A stretch of 64,000 nucleotides of DNA, taken from assembly GCA_963677085.2 (NCBI GenBank), contig CAXXFH010000002.1, positions 310,001 to 374,000 of the forward strand, in the 5' to 3' direction. The position numbers and the translations under genes were made by a program. The notes under the pieces are model-generated. The model worked only from the letters and a program-made list of their open reading frames with translations. It searched no databases and was not told the DNA's origin. This stretch comes from G963677085 sp963677085 (GTDB taxonomy: Bacteria > Planctomycetota > Planctomycetia > Pirellulales > Thermoguttaceae). This document shows positions 8,149-16,235 of this stretch, one piece after another (within the stretch, counting starts at the first letter, position 1; each line of letters opens with the position of its first letter).

Positions 8149-8594
8149 GTGAGGATGTCCTTTCTATCTGGCGAGACGAGATTCAGGAGCCAGGGGGCGA
8201 GCTTGGGCAATGCCCAAACGGGCGGGCAGGAGTTGAGGATGCGTCCGGTCCTAGGTTTGGTGCCAACGACCGAGCGGGCAATCTGTTGGCGGGCCAGTTC
8301 GTTGCGGCCTTTGCGTGGAGCGTCGGCCAAGTCGATGAATCGCTGCCATGTCTGTTGGTTTTTGTGACAGGCTTGCTTGGCGGCATTCAGAGTTCGGTAG
8401 GGGCGACGGTCGGCCGCAAAATCCCAGAACTCACAACCGTCGCCTCGGTCACAGCGGACGGTAGCGTAGTACCGCGCCGAGCCCAGGCCGGGGATTTCGT
8501 TGCGCCAGCAGACCCGGTAGTGGCCGCCGTCGGATCGCCACTCTTTGTAGGTCTTCTGCGTCTTGCCGCGGGTTCGTTTGCGTTTGAATTGCAT
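8145..8594 (-). CDS. Hypothetical basic protein
   Basis: I do not recognise this 149-residue protein. It is rich in Arg and Lys (N-terminus MQFKRKRTRGKTQKTYKEW) and carries a possible two-cysteine element (RCDRGDGCEFWDF). The GGHYRVCWRNEIPGLGSARYYATVRC segment looks like a small beta-rich domain. It overlaps the exonuclease by ATGA and probably is expressed with it. A nucleic-acid-binding role is a guess from charge only. Confidence 0.55.
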   Translation of the reverse strand: MQFKRKRTRGKTQKTYKEWRSDGGHYRVCWRNEIPGLGSARYYATVRCDRGDGCEFWDFAADRRPYRTLNAAKQACHKNQQTWQRFIDLADAPRKGRNELARQQIARSVVGTKPRTGRILNSCPPVWALPKLAPWLLNLVSPDRKDILT

Positions 8595-8673
8595 GGACTA
8601 CCTGCCACGGAGGGGCTGGGCGCACACGAAACCCGACTCGTCGGTCGGTCACGAAGATAAGAGGAAGAGAGGA

Positions 8674-9252
8674 TCACACGAGCCAGGCAAATGCCATGTC
8701 GAAGTTGCTCAGGTTGACCAGCAACACGGGGATGGGATCGTTGTCGGCGGCTGCGTTGGCCGTGAGCTTCGTGTCGTCGGAGCCGGAGCCGTCGGCCAAC
8801 TGGCGGACCAGGGCCTCGCACCGTTGCTGCTGGCGGCGCTCAAGCATCCTCAACAGGGCGCCGGCGGCGTAGTCGGCACCTTCGTAGATGCAGGCTTCGA
8901 GATCCTCGTGTCGGTCCTCGGGCGGTGTGGCGGCAAAGTCGCTCAGGAGCAGGACCGTCGATTCGGTCAGGCTGTAGGTGTCCGGCTCGACGCGCACGAT
9001 CGTCCAGGCGACTGGGCCGACAAGCGGGATCAGCTTGACCTCGCTGCCGTCAAACGCCGAGCCGAGCTTCACGCCGTACAGCGCGTTGTCGGTCTGGTCG
9101 ACGATGATGTACTCGCCGGCTCCAAAGGTCCCGACCGGCGGTTCGACCAGGGCGATCTTGCCGACGTAGTCCTCACGAGAGGTAGCTTTCGTCGTCACCT
9201 TGCCGTTGCCAAGGTGTTTGGCGATTCGATTTACGGGCTTGCTGTTCGTCAT
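8674..9252 (-). CDS. Hypothetical protein
   Basis: The start at 9252 (MTNSKPVNRIAKHL) is chosen because AGAGGA lies 8 bases upstream and because the longer frame runs through the zinc-ribbon gene. The 192-residue product is mostly polar, with a beta-rich central part (VGTFGAGEYIIVDQTDNALYG) and a helical C-terminal part (YAAGALLRMLERRQQQRCEALVRQL). I do not recognise a family. It follows the zinc-ribbon gene with almost no gap, inside the phage-like operon. Confidence 0.55.
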   Translation of the reverse strand: MTNSKPVNRIAKHLGNGKVTTKATSREDYVGKIALVEPPVGTFGAGEYIIVDQTDNALYGVKLGSAFDGSEVKLIPLVGPVAWTIVRVEPDTYSLTESTVLLLSDFAATPPEDRHEDLEACIYEGADYAAGALLRMLERRQQQRCEALVRQLADGSGSDDTKLTANAAADNDPIPVLLVNLSNFDMAFAWLV

Positions 9253-9253
9253 G

Positions 9254-9448
9254 TCAGTATCCTCTTCCGCGATTGCGTCGCGGGTGCATGGGTGAGTAGT
9301 GATGGTGAATGGCCGGAGCCGAAGTCCAGTCGCGGCGAACCTCGCGGTGCTTGCACACCGGGCAGGTCTTGGGCGGCTTGTCGCCCATTGCGTGCATCTT
9401 CTCGAACTTGTGTCCGCAGGCGTCGCACACGTAGTCGTACATGGGCAT
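9254..9448 (-). CDS. FmdB-type zinc-ribbon protein
   Basis: This 64-residue protein begins MPMYDYVCDACGHKFEKMHAM and has CDAC and CPVC knuckles, the standard FmdB/CxxC regulatory-protein zinc ribbon. A small GAGGG ribosome-binding site lies before it, 4 bases after the stop of the upstream gene. Function is unknown; zinc binding is predicted from the four cysteines. The C-terminus ends in a His- and Arg-rich tail. Confidence 0.75.
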   Translation of the reverse strand: MPMYDYVCDACGHKFEKMHAMGDKPPKTCPVCKHREVRRDWTSAPAIHHHYSPMHPRRNRGRGY

Positions 9449-9452
9449 GGGG

Positions 9453-9686
9453 TCACCCTCTGAGGACGATGCATTTATCGAGGTTCTGGATCGTCACCTT
9501 CCGGCCGGCCGGATTCTGGCAGACGAGCAGCGGCGGCTGCGTTCGGTCGTGCTGGACAATCTCCGCGACGCTCGCCTTCTGCATCCACATCTTCGAGCCG
9601 CGACGGACGGGGTAGACAACGGTGTGCCCGACTTCGATCGGGCAGCCAAGGAAGTCGTTGGCGGGAACTGTGGGCTTGTCGAGCAT
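9453..9686 (-). CDS. Hypothetical small protein
   Basis: From the ATG at 9686 (GGAG about 8 bases upstream) the product is 77 residues, MLDKPTVPANDFLGCPIEVG onward. The sequence VGHTVVYPVRRGSKMWMQKASVAEI suggests a small beta-barrel. I do not recognise it. The longer open frame upstream is probably not coding. Confidence 0.5.
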   Translation of the reverse strand: MLDKPTVPANDFLGCPIEVGHTVVYPVRRGSKMWMQKASVAEIVQHDRTQPPLLVCQNPAGRKVTIQNLDKCIVLRG

Positions 9687-9733
9687 GTCATGTCTCCGAC
9701 GGGTTGGGATGGTTTGGGGGCGGCCAGAATTCG

Positions 9734-9934
9734 CTATGGCAGGATGCCGGTCAGTTTCAGTGCGAGGCTCGCTGCCAGGGTGGCGGTGAACACACTCGCA
9801 CCGAGGCAGGCGACGAACAGTGAGATGTTGGTGAGGGCAACGCCCAACTCGCCCAGCGAGGCATAGCCGAAGACTCGACGGGCAAAGGTGACATTGGAAT
9901 CGTGACGGAGAAAGAACGGCGTGCGACACAGCAT
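9734..9934 (-). CDS. Small membrane protein
   Basis: The 66-residue product starts MLCRTPFFLRHDSNVTF at 9934, with AAGGA about 9 bases upstream. One or two hydrophobic stretches (ISLFVACLGASVFTATLAASLAL) predict membrane insertion. There is no recognisable family. It sits between the adenine-methyltransferase-like gene and the 77-residue gene in the same operon. Confidence 0.45.
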   Translation of the reverse strand: MLCRTPFFLRHDSNVTFARRVFGYASLGELGVALTNISLFVACLGASVFTATLAASLALKLTGILP

Positions 9935-9957
9935 GATCGAGTTCCTTGCGAGTGAAG

Positions 9958-10716
9958 TCAGGTTGACAGAAAAGCGGTTGTATTGGCGCCTTGCGGTTTG
10001 AGGTTGTGTTCTGCGGCAATGTGCTCGCAGTACGTGCGGTCGTACTCGATCAGAGTGCAGGGCCGCCCGATCCGATCGCAGACGCGGAGTGTCGTGCCGG
10101 TGCCACCGAACGGGTCGATCACTCGTTCGCCTTCCAGCGTGCTCAGTTTCACACACCTCTCGACCAGTTCTTCGTTGAGCTGGGTCGGGTGCCATCGGCG
10201 ACGTTGCTTCGAGTTGCCGGTGACCCGCGGGACATCAAACACATCGCCGGGTACGCGGCCACGCGGATCGGCCCGCTTATCGCCGTTGAGTTGTCGCCAG
10301 GATGCGACACGGATGGCGTCGGGATAGAGTGGTGCGCTGTCGCGCCGGAGCCGCAACAGGGGACGGTGGTTGTTGCCCAGGTCGTGGTGGTTGTGCTGCC
10401 CGAAGGTATAGACCTGCACACAGGGCTTTGCCTGGAGCCATTTGTGTTCGCGGAGCAGATCGTGGACGATCATGCCCATCGCGAAGCTCCACTTGGCGTT
10501 GTACGAGACCCACACGATGCCGGCCTTCTGGATGAACAGCCGCAGGCAGTCACCCAGCCACGCCACGTAGGCATCGTCCGGTCGCCGGTCGTCAAACTCG
10601 TTGTAGCCGAGGCCGATGTTGTCCGGCGGATCGGCGAACAAGCAACTCGCCTCGTCCAACGCCCGAAGCACTTCGAGACAATCACCGTGGATCAGCTTGT
10701 GGTTGAGAGTGTTCAT
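9958..10716 (-). CDS. DNA methyltransferase (N6-adenine or N4-cytosine, beta class)
   Basis: The 252-residue protein has the catalytic motif IV near the N-terminus (FADPPDNIGL, residues about 27-36) and the SAM-binding motif I near the C-terminus (IDPFGGTGTTL, about 203-213). This is the order of beta-class amino-methyltransferases. DPPD replaces the more usual DPPY. It begins IHGDCLEVLRAL, typical of phage-borne enzymes. It overlaps the MazG-like gene by one base and probably modifies island or host DNA as an orphan enzyme, since no matching restriction gene is adjacent. Confidence 0.85.
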   Translation of the reverse strand: MNTLNHKLIHGDCLEVLRALDEASCLFADPPDNIGLGYNEFDDRRPDDAYVAWLGDCLRLFIQKAGIVWVSYNAKWSFAMGMIVHDLLREHKWLQAKPCVQVYTFGQHNHHDLGNNHRPLLRLRRDSAPLYPDAIRVASWRQLNGDKRADPRGRVPGDVFDVPRVTGNSKQRRRWHPTQLNEELVERCVKLSTLEGERVIDPFGGTGTTLRVCDRIGRPCTLIEYDRTYCEHIAAEHNLKPQGANTTAFLST

Positions 10717-11048
10717 CAGCGTTCGTCTCCGTCACCGTGCAGCGTGCCACGCTCTTGACGTGAAGCGAGGATGGCAGCGTTTTCACGTGCCACGTCGCCC
10801 ATGTTGAGGTTCAGGTCCGTGCAGACAGTCGCCACGTACCAGAGCACTCCGCCAAGTTCCTTGGCGATCTGTGCCCGCCGAGCGTCAGTCACCTGGCCTC
10901 CGTCATCGCGGTAGATCTTCTTGACCTTGTTGGCGACCTCGCCGGCCTCCCCTGCCAAGCCCAGGGCCGGGTAGAGAATACGGATGTCGTCCGGGTAGAC
11001 GGCCGTTTGGACAGCGGCGGCCTGGTAGTCGTCGAAGGTGCGAATCAC
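10716..11048 (-). CDS. MazG-like nucleotide pyrophosphohydrolase
   Basis: From a GTG at 11048 (MIRTFDDYQ, with GAGGAG 7 bases upstream and a GTGA overlap with the preceding stop) the protein has 110 residues. LGLAGEAGEVANKVKKIYRDD and KELGGVLWYVATV contain the E-x-x-E and E-x-x-x(-D) metal-binding helices of the all-alpha NTP pyrophosphohydrolase (MazG-like) family, with Gly replacing one acidic residue in the second helix (ELGGVLWY). Such proteins hydrolyse (d)NTPs and are common in phages. The single substitution makes activity slightly uncertain. Confidence 0.8.
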   Translation of the reverse strand: MIRTFDDYQAAAVQTAVYPDDIRILYPALGLAGEAGEVANKVKKIYRDDGGQVTDARRAQIAKELGGVLWYVATVCTDLNLNMGDVARENAAILASRQERGTLHGDGDER

Positions 11049-11284
11049 GGCGACTCCTCGGTGGGCGGGACGATCGCCGGTCGCAACGATAGGGTGACGA
11101 CGGGCAGCAGGTCGCCGTCGCACACTTCGTCGTCCGTCTTTCCCCAGTCAAGTTGAAGGTCCGACGTGGCAGCCCCAAGCGTCTCGACGCCGGCGGCCAT
11201 TTGCTCAAGGATGGTTGCGAGCCCGTCGCCGCTGATCTTCGCAGCGCGGAGTCGGTCGAATGTGGCTTGGTGGATCGGCATCAC
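11045..11284 (-). CDS. Hypothetical small protein
   Basis: This 79-residue protein begins MMPIHQATFDRLRAAKISGDG, is acidic toward the middle (LDWGKTDDEVCDGDLLP) and has no recognisable domain. It ends with a GTGA overlap onto the MazG-like start and begins directly after the nuclease gene, so it is in the operon. Nothing can be said of its function. Confidence 0.5.
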   Translation of the reverse strand: MMPIHQATFDRLRAAKISGDGLATILEQMAAGVETLGAATSDLQLDWGKTDDEVCDGDLLPVVTLSLRPAIVPPTEESP

Positions 11285-12322
11285 TTACCTCCCGAATTGC
11301 GGGCGGACGACCGCGGCGAACCAGTCCTCTTTCGAGGAGCCGTTGCTGTGCAGGCCGACCGACACCTCGGAAAGCACCTCGCAACGGGCGTCACTGTCCT
11401 CGCGCGAGAGGTCCGTGAAGATGTGGCCGCTGGTGATGGCGTCCCAACAGGCGGTTGCCCGATCGAGCAGTTGCATCTGGTGGTCGCGTTGGACCCGCCC
11501 GCGGTGTTGAGCGACGCGCAACAACGGCCTTCTCCCTTCACCCGTGTACTTGGAGACGATCTCGTCGACGCACACCACCACGTTCTCGTCACCAGGCTTC
11601 TCGCCAAGGAGCCAACCGTAGATCGAAAGCTGGTCGGCGTACTCGGGGTTGGAGTATTCCATTGAGCCGGCATGGATTGTCATGCCGCAGTGGTCGAATG
11701 CCGCGTAGTTCTTGTGCGGCTTGCCATGACTGGCGCTTTGCTTGCCCTCGGGATTCTTCTTGGTCGCGCCCACGCCGAGCTTCATTGCGTCGTAACCATC
11801 GCGGCAGAGCATGAAGTTCTTGCTCGGGCTGGCCCCGTACTTCGAGCAGTAGCCCTTCACTTTCCAGTCGAGGATGACGTGAACACCGCACTCGTGGACG
11901 AACCGGCAGTCAGGCTTGCCGAGGAAGGGCACGCGATCGCCGATGACGCCCTTGACGGTAAACTCGAAGCGGGGCTCCTCGCGGGAGTTCAAAAGCATTG
12001 CCAGAAGTTCATCGTAGGCCCCGGTATGGGCGTAGCAGTCAAACACGTACTTGCCGTGCTCGCGTGCCCAGTCACGGTTGTGCTCTTCGACCTGAGCGGT
12101 GAAGATCGCGTCGAACTCGAACTGCGGGTCGGCACCCTGGCCAAAGATGGCCTCGTGCAGTGCCGACTTGGCGTAAGCGTCGAAGGCCGAGCCGATCGAC
12201 ATGTAGTTCTCTTGCGGCAGACGCGGCGCCTTCGTGTCCGAAAGGTAGCGGATAAAGAACTCGTCGCGGTCCTTGTACCAGAGGGAAAGCGACGAGTAGC
12301 TGAGGTGTTCGGGTTTACGCAT
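11285..12322 (-). CDS. PD-(D/E)XK nuclease superfamily protein (RecB/Cas4-like)
   Basis: From the ATG at 12322 (MRKPEHLSYSSLSLWYKD, GGAG 7 bases upstream) the protein has 345 residues. LSYSSLSLWYKDRDEFFIRYL is the typical N-terminal helix of PDDEXK_1 enzymes, FLGKPDCRFVHECGVHVILDWKVKGY supplies the G-x-PD and D-W-K motif, and ADQLSIYGWLLG is the conserved QL-x-x-Y helix. Probably a DNA exonuclease or nuclease in island recombination. The start overlaps the stop of the upstream methyltransferase. Confidence 0.75.
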   Translation of the reverse strand: MRKPEHLSYSSLSLWYKDRDEFFIRYLSDTKAPRLPQENYMSIGSAFDAYAKSALHEAIFGQGADPQFEFDAIFTAQVEEHNRDWAREHGKYVFDCYAHTGAYDELLAMLLNSREEPRFEFTVKGVIGDRVPFLGKPDCRFVHECGVHVILDWKVKGYCSKYGASPSKNFMLCRDGYDAMKLGVGATKKNPEGKQSASHGKPHKNYAAFDHCGMTIHAGSMEYSNPEYADQLSIYGWLLGEKPGDENVVVCVDEIVSKYTGEGRRPLLRVAQHRGRVQRDHQMQLLDRATACWDAITSGHIFTDLSREDSDARCEVLSEVSVGLHSNGSSKEDWFAAVVRPQFGR

Positions 12323-13640
12323 TGGTTGTCTCCGGTTCAGGGATGGTCTGAGAAACGACCTCGATCCGTCGGCAGGCCGTCTCGAAGCTCTCCGGTTCAA
12401 GCTCTATCCCGACGAACCGATTGCCGGTCGCCAGGGCCCCGATGCCGGTTGATCCCGAGCCCATGAAGGGGTCGAGGATGGCTCCGCCACCGGGCGGCGT
12501 GACTAGGCGGCATAGATACTCCATCAGCGATCGCGGCTTGACGGTTGGGTGGCTGTTCTCGACCCGGCCGTCGCACGTGCGGTCTCGCTTGCCGGCCTTG
12601 GCGCAGTAGAAGAAACGGGAAGCGCCACCCGAATCGCCGTGCTGGTTGTGGGGACCGGAGTGCCCGCGAAGGAAGCCGGTGGCGTTCTCGCCGGGATAAG
12701 GTCCGACCTGTCGTCTCATCGCGCCGCTTTTTGTGATGCCGCTCTGATGGTCGAGCATCGCCCCCGACTCTTCGTCGAGCAGAAGGTTGGCAGGCCAGCG
12801 GCCTTTGGCGTCACCGCCGCGCGGTCCTGGCGTCGGCGCGAAGTTGGTCGAACCACGGTCGGTGTAGCGCTTGTCAGCGGTTTTCTCACCATCGCGGCGG
12901 CCACCCTTGCCAATGCCGATTCGCGAACCGTCGATGTTCATACCGCCGACGCCGTGCCTCAACACGTTTTGTGCGAACGTGCCGTCCAGCGGCTTCATCG
13001 CCAGGACAATAGGTTCCCAGGCCGGTTTGAGCGAACTGCCCCAACCGTTCCAACGCTGGGCGAGTTCGGTGGCCGGTACGGTGTCGAGAATCTCGACGTT
13101 GCCGATCTTGCTGTGGCGCTGCCGGTTCTGGTAGCTGTCGCCTCGGATGTCGGGCTGAGAGCGACGGCCGACGACTTCACGCTTTGCTCCGGCTGCTTTG
13201 TCGAGGGCTTTGGAAATGTCGAGCGACTTGGGGAAGCCGCTTCCGTAAAGCCACATCAGGCAATCGCGTATCTCGAAGCCGGCATCTTCGATCGCGCACG
13301 TCAGACGGTGAAAAGTCCGCGTGCCACCGAAGGCCAAAAGCATCGCCCCAGGTTTCAGCACCCGAAGCACCTCGGCCCAGAATTCAGGGCGGAAGGCGAC
13401 ATCTCCACCGTCCCATGTCTTGCCCATGAACCCCTTGGAGCCGAGGCCGGTTCGACCAAACGGCGTTTCGGGGTCATTGTTTCGCGGACTGCCCTTTCGA
13501 CTCGCCTGCGTCAGGTGATAGGGCGGGTCGCATACACAGGCCGTAAACTGCACCGGCTCCAGCGACGGGAGCACGTCCCACGAATCGCCGCAGTAGAGCG
13601 TGGCTTGGTCGAGCGTGGTCGGTGTGAGTGTGTCAGTCAT
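12315..13640 (-). CDS. DNA methyltransferase (beta class, phage-type)
   Basis: From the ATG at 13640 (MTDTLTPTTLDQATLYCGD) the product is 441 residues. The longer open frame upstream is rejected because the ATG forms an ATGA overlap with the small membrane gene. Motif IV is VCDPPYHLT near residue 40 and motif I is LDPFMGSGSTG near 390, with HPTVKPRSLMEYL just before it, typical of N4-cytosine/N6-adenine enzymes. The central 200 residues form the target recognition region. It resembles phage and prophage orphan methyltransferases. Confidence 0.88.
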   Translation of the reverse strand: MTDTLTPTTLDQATLYCGDSWDVLPSLEPVQFTACVCDPPYHLTQASRKGSPRNNDPETPFGRTGLGSKGFMGKTWDGGDVAFRPEFWAEVLRVLKPGAMLLAFGGTRTFHRLTCAIEDAGFEIRDCLMWLYGSGFPKSLDISKALDKAAGAKREVVGRRSQPDIRGDSYQNRQRHSKIGNVEILDTVPATELAQRWNGWGSSLKPAWEPIVLAMKPLDGTFAQNVLRHGVGGMNIDGSRIGIGKGGRRDGEKTADKRYTDRGSTNFAPTPGPRGGDAKGRWPANLLLDEESGAMLDHQSGITKSGAMRRQVGPYPGENATGFLRGHSGPHNQHGDSGGASRFFYCAKAGKRDRTCDGRVENSHPTVKPRSLMEYLCRLVTPPGGGAILDPFMGSGSTGIGALATGNRFVGIELEPESFETACRRIEVVSQTIPEPETTNA

Positions 13641-13810
13641 GGGATCAACCAGATGAAAAGCGAGAAAATCATCAGCACGGTCCAGGCGACGCAACTGAGT
13701 GCGCAGACTACCGCCAACCACGGATTTCTCTTTGCGTGGCACTGACCGCCAACAAGGCCCGTTGCGCAGAAGGCAGCCAAGCACAGGGCATAGAAAAGAA
13801 GCAACTTCAT
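13637..13810 (-). CDS. Tiny membrane protein (57 residues)
   Basis: The reverse strand from an ATG at 13810 reads MKLLLFYALCLAAFC and on to WTVLMIFSLFIWLIP-stop, with two hydrophobic stretches joined by a short basic loop (CHAKRNPW). It is linked by ATGA overlaps to the ligase stop upstream and the methyltransferase start downstream, and GAGAGG precedes it. Those two translational couplings support a real gene in spite of its size. It might act like a holin or spanin, but there is no sequence proof. Confidence 0.6.
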   Translation of the reverse strand: MKLLLFYALCLAAFCATGLVGGQCHAKRNPWLAVVCALSCVAWTVLMIFSLFIWLIP

Positions 13811-14904
13811 TCGACGCCCTCTCGCCGCCGCCAGAATCGCGCCTCCTTCGGCACACCGTCATCGGACAACTCGCGGTACTTGAACGTGACGGTCTGCCGA
13901 CGCTTGAGGCGCTTTCCGTCGCACCAGTCGGGTAGCACTTCGCCGGGATGGGCGGCGGCGTAGTCGAAGGCCCGGTCGTCGAGCAACTCGCGTTCAGCCA
14001 TCGTCAAGCCGGAGCCGATCTCGAAGTCAACGTCGCGCCAGCGGACCTTCAGGGCTCCGATCTTGCCGAGGACGTTCCCTTGCTTGCCTTCCTTGCCAGC
14101 CACGAAGCCAATGATGGTCGCCTCCGAGTCGTCGAACGGTTTGTACTTGAGCAGGCCGCGGTTGCGTTTCGGGAACCACGACGCCTGTGGATCGCGGAGC
14201 ACGACTCCCTCGCCACCCTGGTCGAGCACTTTGTCGAGGAACGCATTGGCCTTACGGCGGGCTTCCGTCTCGATCTGCGGAAGTTGCACTTGACGATGGA
14301 GGAACACGCGATCGTCCTGCACCAGGATGCTCTCGCAGAGGAAAGCCAACTCGCCGTCGAACGTGGCGGGCGTATTGACCGACGCGAAGTCGGGTAGCTT
14401 GTCGAGACGACCGCTGATCCACGACTCGATCTCCGCCCACTTGACGTGACAGTGCATATTGGCGTTCTTGATCTCGCCGTTGGCGAAGACATAGGGCAAG
14501 GCCGGCGTGCTGTAGACGGCATACTGAATCCGGTCGAATCGCGGGTCCGGCGTATCGCCAGCGCAGATCGACCGGCAAACTTGGAAGTTGCCTCGTCCGG
14601 CCCACAACTCGCCGTCGAGCGGGCAACACGGCAAGAGGTTCAGGAACCAGTCCGGGGCCATGATCGGGTTGCCGTAGCGGGACCAGAGGCCCGTGGCGAT
14701 CGGCTTGATCTTCGCCTTGCGCCGGCCGGTCTTCGGATCAGTGATACTCGCCCAAGGCACCTGATCGGTCGGGACACCACGGCTGAGTCCGCCGTCCCAG
14801 AAGCAGCGGGTGCCGTCGAGTTTCTCGGAGATGAACCAACCGGCGATCTTGTGCTTCTCCGGCTTGTAGGTGTGGGCTAGTTGCAGCAACTCTCGACGCG
14901 ACAT
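13807..14904 (-). CDS. ATP-dependent DNA ligase
   Basis: The 365-residue protein carries nucleotidyltransferase motif I SEKLDGTR with the adenylated Lys28, motif III around the DGELWAGRG segment, motif IV GGEGVVLRD and motif V LLKYKPF. A C-terminal OB-fold portion follows (IGALKVRW and FEIGSGL). It is a minimal ligase without an extra zinc or DNA-binding domain, as in phage and virus ligases. It seals nicks, probably during island replication or repair alongside the nucleases of the operon. Confidence 0.9.
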   Translation of the reverse strand: MSRRELLQLAHTYKPEKHKIAGWFISEKLDGTRCFWDGGLSRGVPTDQVPWASITDPKTGRRKAKIKPIATGLWSRYGNPIMAPDWFLNLLPCCPLDGELWAGRGNFQVCRSICAGDTPDPRFDRIQYAVYSTPALPYVFANGEIKNANMHCHVKWAEIESWISGRLDKLPDFASVNTPATFDGELAFLCESILVQDDRVFLHRQVQLPQIETEARRKANAFLDKVLDQGGEGVVLRDPQASWFPKRNRGLLKYKPFDDSEATIIGFVAGKEGKQGNVLGKIGALKVRWRDVDFEIGSGLTMAERELLDDRAFDYAAAHPGEVLPDWCDGKRLKRRQTVTFKYRELSDDGVPKEARFWRRREGVE

Positions 14905-14967
14905 GGGCGCGTACCTCTCGCGTTGGAATACACGGGATGAATGGTTGAGGAGGAGAACGAAGGTGGG

Positions 14968-15573
14968 TCACGCCGCTCCGGCGTGTTCTTTCATGCGAAA
15001 GAACATGGTGAAGGCATCGTGGAGGTGGGTTTCGGTGGGCATGTAGTGAAGCGAGTTCCACGGGCGAGGCACAAGGATCGCCTGGCCGCCGTGGGCGCGG
15101 AACATCTCGACGTTATGGTCCCCGTCGTCAATCAGCAAAGCATCCGGCCGGGCACAGAAGTGCTTTCTGGGACCGATCAGGAATTGCCGTTGCATCCGCT
15201 GCGGAATGTGTCGCTGAATCCATTCGAGTTTGCCTGCCAGGCAATCCGGGTCGAGCGTCGGGCTGCTGAGGATGCAGACGTTCTCCGAACCGACCAGGGC
15301 CTCGCAGCGACGAAGCAACGTCCGGAACTCAGACGACTCCGGCACGCTCGCCCAGACGTCACGGTCGAGCGAGTCCCAGAACTCGGCAGGTGTGAACTCG
15401 CGAGTCGGATGCAGCGCGTTGGCCGCGGCAACGATGTCCCAGCCCCACGCGGGATTGAAATCACGGTAGGCCAGCTCATCGACGGGACAACCGACCTGTT
15501 TGAGCGCGTACATCGTGAACCGATTGCACACGTCGTCCAGGTCCAAGAGAATTCGTGTGGGAAGCATCGTCAT
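14968..15573 (-). CDS. HAD-like 5'(3')-deoxyribonucleotidase family protein
   Basis: The protein begins MTMLPTRILLDLDDVCNRFT; the start at 15573 forms an ATGA overlap with the sigma-like gene, and a second in-frame ATG at 15567 is an equal alternative. ILLDLDDV is HAD motif I (DxD), ILSSP is motif II-like, and ALLIDDGDHNVEMF is motif IV. The size of about 200 residues fits deoxyribonucleotidases that dephosphorylate dNMPs. In this operon it would, with the MazG-like protein, adjust nucleotide pools. Confidence 0.7.
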   Translation of the reverse strand: MTMLPTRILLDLDDVCNRFTMYALKQVGCPVDELAYRDFNPAWGWDIVAAANALHPTREFTPAEFWDSLDRDVWASVPESSEFRTLLRRCEALVGSENVCILSSPTLDPDCLAGKLEWIQRHIPQRMQRQFLIGPRKHFCARPDALLIDDGDHNVEMFRAHGGQAILVPRPWNSLHYMPTETHLHDAFTMFFRMKEHAGAA

Positions 15574-16235
15574 TCCTCCTCCAACTCGCGGCACTTCTGG
15601 TTGAAACGCTCTTCCAGTTCCTTGCGGAGTCTTTGAATGGAGGGGCGGGGCATGTCGAGGGCCTCGGCGATTTCGCGATCTGAGCAGCCGTCCTCACGCA
15701 TCCGAATCAGTGTGCGCTCCCTGTCGGATTCACAGCACGACTGGAGCAGGTCTCGCAGTTCAGACAGTTCGAACACTACACTCTGTTTCGTGTCCACTAC
15801 CGACTCGGGGATGCGATGCGACACTTCCGGAACATCGTCCGTCACATCGATGTCGTATTCGGGCGCGTCCGCCAGTTCGATGCCGCTATGCACTGCTTCC
15901 TTCGTCGCCAACTTCACGAGTTCATTCGTGATTGCTACCGAGATGTAGCCGGTCGGATTGACCTTCGATGGCTCTTCGTGTTCGGCCATCTTGTTGACTG
16001 CCTTGACCAAGCCAAGGAAGCCGGCGCTGTGCAGATCATCGCGTAAGTATTCGAGTTGAGAGTATCTGCGGATGAACGACTCGACCTTGCTAATCACGAG
16101 CGGCATGTTGCTTTCGATCATTTCCTCGCGGGCCTTTTCGTCGCCCGCCATTACGCGAGGATAGAGCCGCTCGTTCCGCTCACTGTCCGAGGATTGTGTG
16201 ATCTTGTTAGTCAGGTCGTGATCGTAGGAACTCAT
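15570..16235 (-). CDS. Sigma-70-like RNA polymerase sigma factor
   Basis: From the ATG at 16235 (MSSYDHDLTNKI, AGGA 8 bases upstream, ATGA overlap with the upstream gene) the protein has 221 residues. NMPLVISKVESFIRRYSQLEYLRDDLHSAGFLGLVKAVNKM matches region 2, and a C-terminal DREIAEALDMPRPSIQRLRKELEERF helix-turn-helix matches region 4. It may direct transcription of the island operon or late functions. The first 50 or so extra residues of the longer frame are not conserved-looking and are excluded. Confidence 0.75.
   Translation of the reverse strand: MSSYDHDLTNKITQSSDSERNERLYPRVMAGDEKAREEMIESNMPLVISKVESFIRRYSQLEYLRDDLHSAGFLGLVKAVNKMAEHEEPSKVNPTGYISVAITNELVKLATKEAVHSGIELADAPEYDIDVTDDVPEVSHRIPESVVDTKQSVVFELSELRDLLQSCCESDRERTLIRMREDGCSDREIAEALDMPRPSIQRLRKELEERFNQKCRELEEE

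Noticed and set aside
12549..13745. 398-residue plus-strand open frame
   Set aside because: Antisense to the DNA methyltransferase with good motifs I and IV.
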